From Planctomycetaceae bacterium (lineage in GTDB: Bacteria; Planctomycetota; Planctomycetia; Pirellulales; JAEUIK01), in NCBI GenBank assembly GCA_016793185.1, contig JAEUIK010000043.1, positions 1 through 5,041 on the forward strand: a stretch of DNA of 5,041 nt, in the 5' to 3' direction. This document shows positions 1 to 5,041 of this stretch, in pieces (within the stretch, counting starts at the first letter, position 1; each line of letters begins with the position of its first letter). The translations under genes and the position numbers were made by a program. The notes beneath the pieces were generated by a model, which made no database searches, was not told the DNA's origin, and saw only the letters and a program-made list of their open reading frames with translations.

Positions 1-630
1 TCGCGCGTGGCCGAGGCTCAGGCGCTAGGCTATCTGGCTCTCCTGGGAAACGCCTCGGAAGAACAGACGCTCATCCAAGCCGGGATTGATCGGGCCCGCT
101 TCCTGGCGACCGTCCTGCCGGACGACTCGGCAAACGTCTTCATCACTCTGACCGCCCGGGAGCTGAATCCCGTTGTCGAAATCATCGCCCGGGCCGAATC
201 TCCCTCGACGCAGAAGAAACTCCTGCGGTCCGGAGCCAACCGCGTCGTGTTGCCAGCGCTGATTGGCGCGACCAAGATCGCCACCATGATCACCTGCCCT
301 TCGGCCGAAGACCTGCTGCAGGAGACGACCGGCACGGCCCACCTGAACGAGGAACTGCGGCAAATTGGCCTGGAGATGACCGAGATCGACATCAAGGCCG
401 GCTCGCCGCTGGATGGGCAAACCGTGGGCGACGTTGAGTTCGGCGCGGCGGGATTCGTCGTTGTCGCCCTCAAGCGGCCCGACGGCAGCATGATTCGCGC
501 TCCCCAGCCCGAGACCACGCTGGCCCCGGGCGACACCTTCATCATTCTGGGACACGAGGCGGCCTTTCCCCAGGTCGCGCGGAAGGCCAAAGCCAAGGGG
601 ATCACGTCGTTTCGCGGGGCTTCGGTGTAG
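1..630 (+). CDS. TrkA/RCK-domain potassium channel or K+ transport protein, C-terminal part (5' end outside window)
   Basis: The frame is open from the first base to a TAG stop at 628-630, so 209 codons are visible and the start lies upstream. The GTG at 7 is not a credible start because it falls inside a conserved fold. The visible part begins in the second half of an RCK_N (TrkA-N) Rossmann domain: LALLGNASEEQTL, then AGIDRARFLATVLPDDSANVFITLTAREL, then IIARAES and KKLLRSGANRVVLP. This pattern is typical of RCK domains that bind nucleotide and gate K+ channels or Trk/Ktr transporters. The glycine-rich GxGxxG nucleotide loop would be off the left edge. A RCK_C (TrkA-C) domain follows from about base 340, with LEMTEIDIKAGSPLDGQTVGD and a closing PGDTFIILG. 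Because the N-terminus is missing, I cannot tell whether the protein has its own pore helices (Kch/MthK type) or is a separate cytoplasmic subunit. There is no evident functional tie to the sugar genes downstream. Confidence 0.9.
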   Translation, partial: SRVAEAQALGYLALLGNASEEQTLIQAGIDRARFLATVLPDDSANVFITLTARELNPVVEIIARAESPSTQKKLLRSGANRVVLPALIGATKIATMITCPSAEDLLQETTGTAHLNEELRQIGLEMTEIDIKAGSPLDGQTVGDVEFGAAGFVVVALKRPDGSMIRAPQPETTLAPGDTFIILGHEAAFPQVARKAKAKGITSFRGASV

Positions 631-649
631 GCGTCCGCCCCCGTGTTTC

Positions 650-713
650 CGATCGGCTCGATCGCTGGGGATTGGACGCGGTGGAAATGCGCCCGCCGCC
701 AGGATTGCCTGGC
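650..713. repeat. Two short inverted repeats downstream of the TrkA-type gene
   Basis: Just after the potassium-channel stop codon there are two perfect 6-bp stems. At 650-664 the sequence is CGATCG-GCT-CGATCG, in which each arm is also self-palindromic. At 698-713 it is GCCAGG-ATTG-CCTGGC. Neither is followed by a T-run, so neither is a classic intrinsic terminator. They could be weak transcript 3'-end hairpins or chance in GC-rich DNA; a 6-bp stem is short enough that one or two per window are expected by chance. Confidence 0.3.
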
Positions 714-787
714 CAGTCAATCCGACAGGCGCCGAACTCCAGACTTCAGCCGCATTCGCCGGACGTGCTGCGCGCTTGGTGGCGATC

Positions 788-793
788 TATACT
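788..793 (+). promoter_or_regulatory. Possible -10 element (TATACT) upstream of the GH15 gene
   Basis: TATACT at 788-793 differs from the sigma-70 -10 consensus TATAAT at one position and stands out in a GC-rich gap, 77 bases before the GH15 ATG. No good -35 is seen at the usual distance (765-770 reads GTGCTG) and there is no extended -10 TGn. It is a candidate only. Transcription could instead read through from the upstream gene, which is on the same strand. Confidence 0.22.
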
Positions 794-861
794 CCACTCG
801 GGCAGCAGCCTGGCCGCCGCCTGGCATTTGTGGAACTGACCGGCAGAGAACTTCGGGCTAC

Positions 862-865
862 GAGG
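862..865 (+). promoter_or_regulatory. Ribosome binding site supporting the GH15 start at 871
   Basis: GAGG at 862-865 lies 5 bases before the ATG at 871, a normal Shine-Dalgarno spacing. It helps choose this ATG over the GTG at 643, which opens the same frame 228 bases earlier. Confidence 0.5.
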
Positions 866-870
866 CAAGC

Positions 871-3273
871 ATGGGGGAACGAGATCGGATCGCCCCCGGG
901 CAGCCCGGCATTCCCCCGCGCTGGACGTCGAGCGCCAAGCAGGGAGTCGGCACGGCGCTGTCGGCGACCAGCCGCGTGTGGTTCACGCTCAGCCATGGCA
1001 TCCTCAACGAGGTCTACTACGGCCGCATCGATCAGGCGTGCATCCGCGATCTGGGGCTGATCATCACTGCTGGCCGATCCTTTTGCAGCGAGGAGAAGCG
1101 CCACACGACTTCCGAAGTTACCTGGATGGCTGACGGAGCGCCGGGCTTTCGCGTCGTCAACCTCTGCCACGAAGGTCGATACCGAATCGAGAAGGAGGTC
1201 ATCTCGGACCCCGCCCGCGAAGTCGTCTTGATGCGCGTGCGCTTCGTCCCCCTCCGTGGCGAGCTTAACGATTACCGAGTTTTCGCCCTGCTGGCGCCGC
1301 ACCTGGGTAACCGTGGCTGCGACAACTCTGGCTGGCTGGGGGACCATAACGGCGCCGAAATGCTCCTGGCGTCCTCCGGGGCGTTGGCCCTGGCGCTGGC
1401 CACCGACGCGCGCTGGCGAGCCCGCTCGGTCGGATACGTCGGTTTCAGCGATGGCTGGCAGCAATTGACGCGCGACTACCAGCTCAACACGACGTACGAG
1501 CGCGCCGAGCAGGGGAACGTTGCGCTGACGGGCGAGGTCGAGCTGCCGGCGACGGGCGAGTTCGTCTTGTCGCTCGGCTTCGGCCGCACTTCCGACGAGG
1601 CCGCGAGCCGCGCGGCCGCCAGTCTGTTCGCCGGCTTCGACCGCCTCAAAGCCCGCTATTTGCATGAATGGACGCAGTGGCAACAGGGGCTCGAGCCGCT
1701 CGACCCGCCGCACGGTGGCGGCGTCAATCTTTATCGCACCAGCGCTGCCATGCTTCGCGCCCACGACGCTAAGGAGTTTCCAGGGGGACTCATCGCCAGC
1801 CTGTCGATTCCCTGGGGCCCCAGCAAGGGAGATGACGACCTCGGCGGCTATCACCTGGTCTGGCCGCGCGACCTTGTCGAGGCCGCCGGTGGTTTGCTGG
1901 CCGCAGGCGCCCACGAAGAGGCGCTCGATGTGCTCGAGTTTCTCGAGACCACGCAGCAAGCCGATGGACATTGGCCGCAGAACATGTGGCTGGATGGCAC
2001 GCCCTATTGGAATGGAATCCAAATGGACGAGACCGCGCTGCCGATCCTGCTGGTGGATCTGGCGCACCGAGCTGGCGCGCTGGCGGCCGAGGAATTGCCG
2101 CGATTCTGGCCGATGGTCCGCCGGGCCGCACAATTCCTGGTCGCCAACGGGCCCGTGACGCAACAGGACCGCTGGGAGGAGGATCCCGGCTACAACCCGT
2201 TCACGCTCGCGGCTGAAGTCGCCGCGCTCTTGGTCGCCGCCGAGCTGGCGGAGCGCAACGGCGAACCCCAAACGGCCCAATACTTGCGCGAAACGGCCGA
2301 CCTGTGGAACGGCTGCATCGAGCGCTGGACCTACGCGCAAGCAACCAACATCGCCCGCGATCATGAGGTCGACGGCTACTATGTGCGCATCGCTCCCCCC
2401 GAGACGTCCGACGTGTCGTCGCCGATCGATGGCTTTGTGGCCATCAAGAACCGGCCACTGGACGACAGTCTGGCGCCGGCAACGCAGATTGTCGGTACCG
2501 ATTTTCTCGCGCTCGTGCGCTTCGGGCTGCGCGCGGCCGACGACCCGCGAATCATCAACACTTTGAAAGTGGTCGATGGAGTCCTCAAGTCCGAACTGCC
2601 GCAGGGGCCCGGCTGGCACCGCTACACGTGCGATGGCTACGGCGAGCACGACGACGGCGCCCCCTTCGACGGCACCGGCCGGGGACGCGTCTGGCCGCTC
2701 TTCACAGGTGAGCGCGGCCATTACGAACTGGCCGCCGGGAAGCCGGTCGAGGCCGAAAAAATGCTCGCCACCCTGACGGCATTCGCCAACGCCGGGGGGC
2801 TGCTGCCCGAACAGACATGGGACGCGCCAGACATTCGCGAGCGAGGGCTGAACTTCGGCGCGCCGTCCGGATCGGCGATGCCTTTGGTCTGGGCCCACGC
2901 CGAATACCTGAAACTCTTACGATCGCTGCGCGACGGCCGGGTCTTCGACCTGCCTCCCCAGACGGTCGCGCGCTACCTGGTCGAGCAGCAGACCTCGCCC
3001 CACCACGCCTGGCGCTTCAATCACAAGTGCCGGCACTTGACCGTGGGCAAGACGCTGCGCGTCGAGCTGCTCGAGCCCGCCGTCGTGCACTGGGGAACGA
3101 ATGGCTGGCAATCGCCCCAAGACACCGCCACGCGCGATACGGCGCTCGGCGTCCACGTGGTCGACTTGCCGACGGCGGGCTTGGACCGCGGCACAGTGGT
3201 CGACTTCACGTTCTATTGGTCCCAACAGGAGCGCTGGGAAGGCGTCAACTACTCGGTCGTCGTCGAATCCTGA
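871..3273 (+). CDS. Glycoside hydrolase family 15 enzyme, glucoamylase type (glucan 1,4-alpha-glucosidase)
   Basis: This 800-residue protein is predicted to release glucose from the non-reducing ends of alpha-glucans by an inverting mechanism. Residues about 12-275 resemble the N-terminal beta-sandwich of bacterial glucoamylases and glucodextranases (SRVWFTLSHGILNEVYYGRID near 34-54; FALLAPHLGNRG). The (alpha/alpha)6 catalytic domain covers about 290-690. It has IPWG (313-316), YHLVWPRD (327-334; R333-D334 match the substrate-binding Arg-Asp of fungal glucoamylase), GHWPQNMWLDG (366-376) and QMDET (384-388). It also has DRWEEDPGYNP (433-443; E436 aligns with the general acid) and LPEQTWD (E647, expected general base), so both catalytic glutamates are present. 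A C-terminal domain of about 100 residues follows. The ATG at 871 is chosen because conserved sequence starts soon after it and a GAGG precedes it; the same frame is open from a GTG at 643, but that extension is unlike the family. No signal peptide is seen, so it is probably cytoplasmic. GH15 also includes glucodextranases, trehalases and other alpha-glucosidases, so the exact substrate is open. Confidence 0.93.
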   Translation: MGERDRIAPGQPGIPPRWTSSAKQGVGTALSATSRVWFTLSHGILNEVYYGRIDQACIRDLGLIITAGRSFCSEEKRHTTSEVTWMADGAPGFRVVNLCHEGRYRIEKEVISDPAREVVLMRVRFVPLRGELNDYRVFALLAPHLGNRGCDNSGWLGDHNGAEMLLASSGALALALATDARWRARSVGYVGFSDGWQQLTRDYQLNTTYERAEQGNVALTGEVELPATGEFVLSLGFGRTSDEAASRAAASLFAGFDRLKARYLHEWTQWQQGLEPLDPPHGGGVNLYRTSAAMLRAHDAKEFPGGLIASLSIPWGPSKGDDDLGGYHLVWPRDLVEAAGGLLAAGAHEEALDVLEFLETTQQADGHWPQNMWLDGTPYWNGIQMDETALPILLVDLAHRAGALAAEELPRFWPMVRRAAQFLVANGPVTQQDRWEEDPGYNPFTLAAEVAALLVAAELAERNGEPQTAQYLRETADLWNGCIERWTYAQATNIARDHEVDGYYVRIAPPETSDVSSPIDGFVAIKNRPLDDSLAPATQIVGTDFLALVRFGLRAADDPRIINTLKVVDGVLKSELPQGPGWHRYTCDGYGEHDDGAPFDGTGRGRVWPLFTGERGHYELAAGKPVEAEKMLATLTAFANAGGLLPEQTWDAPDIRERGLNFGAPSGSAMPLVWAHAEYLKLLRSLRDGRVFDLPPQTVARYLVEQQTSPHHAWRFNHKCRHLTVGKTLRVELLEPAVVHWGTNGWQSPQDTATRDTALGVHVVDLPTAGLDRGTVVDFTFYWSQQERWEGVNYSVVVES
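2971..3270 (+). other. C-terminal beta-rich domain of the GH15 enzyme, possible glucan-binding module
   Basis: Residues about 701-800 of the GH15 protein lie outside the (alpha/alpha)6 barrel. They read as alternating short beta strands with regularly placed aromatic residues: W714, VVHWGTNGW (738-746), FTFYW (779-783) and RWEGVNY (788-794). The combination of an xHWGxNGW strand pair and a closing F-WEG-NY motif recalls small starch-binding beta-sandwich modules. Similar C-terminal tails occur in bacterial GH15 proteins of this size. Carbohydrate binding is an inference; the tail may only pack against the catalytic domain. Confidence 0.45.
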
Positions 3274-3286
3274 TGCAACTCGCAAG

Positions 3287-4282
3287 CTATGCGGTCAAGG
3301 TTGCTCCGCCTGCCAGGGCAGCGGCCCGCGCGGCTCCCCACAAAGCCGTCTCGGGGTCCAACAGTACCAAGACCGGCATCGAGCGCAGCAGCGCCTCCAT
3401 GCGTCCCTTGGCAACGAAGGCATCAAGAAACGCTCCGGCCTTCAATCGCTCGATCAGGTGTGGAGCAATTCCGCCCCCCACAAACACTCCCCCGGTCGCC
3501 AGGACCTTGAGGGCGAGGTTTCCGGCTTCGGCGCCGTACAGCGAGACGAAGAGATCAACGGCCGCCTCGCAAAGCGCGCAAGTGCGACTCAGCGCCGCTG
3601 CGGAGATCGTGGCCGCGGGGTCTCCCGCTCGCAGGGCCGCGGCGAGTTGCGGCGATTCGACTCCCCGGCCCGAATCGCGGAGGAACTCGTAAAGATTGAC
3701 CAGGCCCGGTCCGGACAGAACGCGCTCCCAGGCAACGTGTCCAAAGCGCCCGTACAGGTGCGAAAAGAGGTCTGTTTCCAGCTCATTGCGGGGAGCGAAG
3801 TCGGAGTGCCCCCCTTCGCAGGCAAAGGGGGAATGCCGACGTCCGTCCCAATAGACGCCCGCCTCGCCCAACCCTGTCCCGGCGGCAATCACGGCCCGAT
3901 TTCCCCGCGCCGCTGGCGCGCCGGCCTGCAAACAGGCGCGCTTCGCGCCCACGACCGTGTCGATCCCATACGCCGTGGCCTCGAGGTCGTTGAGCAAGCG
4001 AACCGCGGGCACCCCCAGATGCGCGCTGAGCACCTGGGCATCAATCGCCCAGGGAAGGTTCGTCGCGTCCACGTGCCCGTCGCGCACGGGTCCCGCGATG
4101 CCGAAGCAGGCGAGATCGACGGGAAACCGATGCTGCGTCAGAAAGGCCTTGGCGATTTCCTCGAGGCCGGCATGCTCGCGACTTGGAAAGGTCGCCTGCG
4201 CTACGATCGCCAGCGAGTGATCGCGAATCTCGAATACCGCGAGGTTCGTCTTGGTGCCGCCAATATCGCCCGCCAGGATCAT
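3287..4282 (-). CDS. glk: Glucokinase, E. coli Glk type (PF02685 family)
   Basis: This 331-residue protein should phosphorylate glucose to glucose 6-phosphate with ATP in the cytoplasm. It opens with the phosphate-binding motif GDIGGTKTNLA (residues 5-15). Then come GIAGPVRDG (61-69), LLND (96-99; D99 is the expected catalytic base, equivalent to D100 of E. coli Glk), AAGTGLGEA (133-141) and CEGGHSDFAP (155-164; E156 and H159 match the glucose-binding E157 and H160). ERVLSGPGLVNLYEFL (186-201) carries E186, equivalent to E187. The C-terminal part keeps GGVFVGGGIAP and a final ALWGAA. Length and motif order match the E. coli type, not the ROK-family glucokinases. The ATG at 4282 is chosen because GDIGG follows at once and because it overlaps the zwf stop as ATGA; a GTG at 4303 would add seven unlike residues. 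The stop is TAG at 3289-3287, 13 bp from the convergent GH15 stop. Confidence 0.95.
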   Translation of the reverse strand: MILAGDIGGTKTNLAVFEIRDHSLAIVAQATFPSREHAGLEEIAKAFLTQHRFPVDLACFGIAGPVRDGHVDATNLPWAIDAQVLSAHLGVPAVRLLNDLEATAYGIDTVVGAKRACLQAGAPAARGNRAVIAAGTGLGEAGVYWDGRRHSPFACEGGHSDFAPRNELETDLFSHLYGRFGHVAWERVLSGPGLVNLYEFLRDSGRGVESPQLAAALRAGDPAATISAAALSRTCALCEAAVDLFVSLYGAEAGNLALKVLATGGVFVGGGIAPHLIERLKAGAFLDAFVAKGRMEALLRSMPVLVLLDPETALWGAARAAALAGGATLTA

Positions 4283-5041
4283 GATTGCGGCGACCTCCAG
4301 CACCTGCCGTCACGCGCGAGGAGCTCGTCGGCCGCGGCCGGCCCCCAGCTGCCGGCCGAGTAGTTGGGAAAATCGCGCGGCGGCAGCGATTGCCAGACAT
4401 CGAGGATCGGCTGGACGACGGACCAGCCGGCCGCCACGAAATCGGCGCGTTGAAACAGCGTCGCATCCCCCTGCAGCGCGTCGTATAGCAGCGTGGCGTA
4501 GCCCGTGAACGGAGTCTCGGCAAAGTAATCCTGATAGGCGAAGTTCATTTTCACATCGGAAGTACGGACGCGGATGCCGGGCACCTTGGCAATAAAGCGG
4601 AGCGAGATCCCTTCATCGGGTTGAATGTGCAGGACCAGTTGATTCGCCCCCAATTGGGCAACCGCCGTCTCTCGAAACAGGGCGAGGGGCGCCTGCTTGA
4701 ACTGGATGACGATCTCGGTCGTATGCCCCGCCAGCCCTTTTCCCGTCCGCAGGTAGAACGGCACGCCGGCCCACCGCCAGCTATCGATCGTCAGCCGCAG
4801 CGCAACGTAGGTCTCCGTGTTCGATGTGGCCGACACCTGCGGCGACTGGCGATACCCGGGCAGCGACTGCTCGGCAATCCGCCCCGCGCCGTACTGACCG
4901 CGGACCGTGGCCCCCAACACCTCCTCGGGCGTCAGGGGCCGGATCGCGTGCAGAACTTTCGTCTTCTCATCGCGAACCGCCTCGGCGGCGAACGACGTCG
5001 GCGCCTCCATGGCGGTCATGGCCAGCAGCTGAAACAGGTGG
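4279..5041 (-). CDS. zwf: Glucose-6-phosphate dehydrogenase, C-terminal part (5' end outside window)
   Basis: The enzyme oxidises glucose 6-phosphate to 6-phosphogluconolactone with reduction of NAD(P)+, the entry step of the oxidative pentose phosphate and Entner-Doudoroff routes. The visible 253 residues run in from the right edge without a start; the in-frame ATG at 5019 lies inside the conserved HLFQLLAMTAMEAP segment and is not the true start. The C-terminal domain is clear: RPLTPEEVLGATVRGQYG, then SATSNTETYVALRLTID, then WRWAGVPFYLRTGKGL (the RTGK substrate-binding segment). After these come VLHIQPDEGISLRFIAKVPG, FTGYATLLYDALQGDATLF, and a closing VQPILDVW with FPNYSAGSWGPAAADELL. The NADP-binding N-terminus and the catalytic His region (DHYLGKE type) lie outside the window. 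The C-terminus looks complete. TGA at 4281-4279 overlaps the glk ATG by 4 bases. No 6-phosphogluconolactonase gene lies between zwf and glk. Confidence 0.96.
   Translation of the reverse strand, partial: HLFQLLAMTAMEAPTSFAAEAVRDEKTKVLHAIRPLTPEEVLGATVRGQYGAGRIAEQSLPGYRQSPQVSATSNTETYVALRLTIDSWRWAGVPFYLRTGKGLAGHTTEIVIQFKQAPLALFRETAVAQLGANQLVLHIQPDEGISLRFIAKVPGIRVRTSDVKMNFAYQDYFAETPFTGYATLLYDALQGDATLFQRADFVAAGWSVVQPILDVWQSLPPRDFPNYSAGSWGPAAADELLARDGRCWRSPQS
4294..4298 (-). promoter_or_regulatory. Ribosome binding site for glk inside the zwf 3' end
   Basis: On the - strand GGAGG (CCTCC at 4294-4298 on the + strand) lies inside the last codons of zwf, 11 bases before the glk ATG at 4282. The spacing is slightly long, but with the ATGA stop-start overlap it fits reinitiation or translational coupling of glk to zwf. 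Confidence 0.5.

Noticed and set aside
698..713. Intrinsic terminator for the TrkA-type gene
   Set aside because: The stem is only 6 bp and no T-tract follows, so it is listed only as a short inverted repeat.
25..720. 231-codon and 191-codon open frames on the - strand opposite the TrkA-type gene
   Set aside because: They are antisense to a clear RCK-domain gene and have no domain-like sequence of their own.
787..2898. 703-codon open frame on the - strand opposite the GH15 gene
   Set aside because: It is fully antisense to a gene with complete GH15 motifs. Its product is low in complexity (rich in Arg, Gly, Ala, Val, Asp, Gln) with no recognisable domain. Long antisense frames are common in GC-rich coding DNA.
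2817..3692. 291-codon + strand frame bridging the GH15 3' end and glk
   Set aside because: It is out of frame with GH15 and antisense to glk; the Arg/Ala/Pro-rich product is typical of a shadow frame.
4329..4340. 12-bp palindrome CGGCCGCGGCCG near the zwf 3' end
   Set aside because: It lies in coding sequence made of GC-rich Ala, Gly and Pro codons, has no T-run or flanking symmetry, and is likely chance.
3101..4363. 420-codon open frame on the + strand opposite glk
   Set aside because: It overlaps the 3' end of the GH15 gene and all of glk, shows no recognisable motifs, and has the composition of a reverse-strand shadow.

Overview
The window is GC-rich and almost fully coding. It holds two complete genes and the ends of two others: (1) the 3' part of a TrkA/RCK-type potassium-channel or K+-transport regulatory protein on the + strand (1-630); (2) a complete GH15 glucoamylase-type glycoside hydrolase on the + strand (871-3273); (3) a complete glucokinase, glk, on the - strand (3287-4282); and (4) the C-terminal half of glucose-6-phosphate dehydrogenase, zwf, on the - strand (4279-5041, running off the right edge).

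The right half is a small carbohydrate module. zwf and glk form an operon-like pair: the zwf stop and glk start overlap as ATGA, which suggests translational coupling. The GH15 gene points at them tail to tail, with only 13 bp between the stops. The products could act in sequence: GH15 releases glucose from an alpha-glucan, Glk phosphorylates it to glucose 6-phosphate, and Zwf oxidises that to 6-phosphogluconolactone with production of NAD(P)H. No signal peptide is visible on the GH15 protein, so a cytoplasmic role (for example turnover of stored glucan or imported oligosaccharides) fits best. This pathway link is an inference from family assignments and gene position.

The only gap of note is 631-870, between the potassium-channel gene and the GH15 start. 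It carries two short inverted repeats, one -10-like hexamer and a plausible ribosome binding site. An open frame runs through it in phase with GH15, but its sequence does not look like a GH15 N-terminus.

The organism is a bacterium. The high GC and the overall gene flavour (TrkA-type channel protein, cytoplasmic two-domain GH15 enzyme, E. coli-type Glk coupled to Zwf) would suit a planctomycete or similar environmental lineage, but this is an impression and not a proven assignment. I see no mobile element, CRISPR array, tRNA or rRNA, and no convincing sign of an undescribed system; this looks like ordinary core metabolism.
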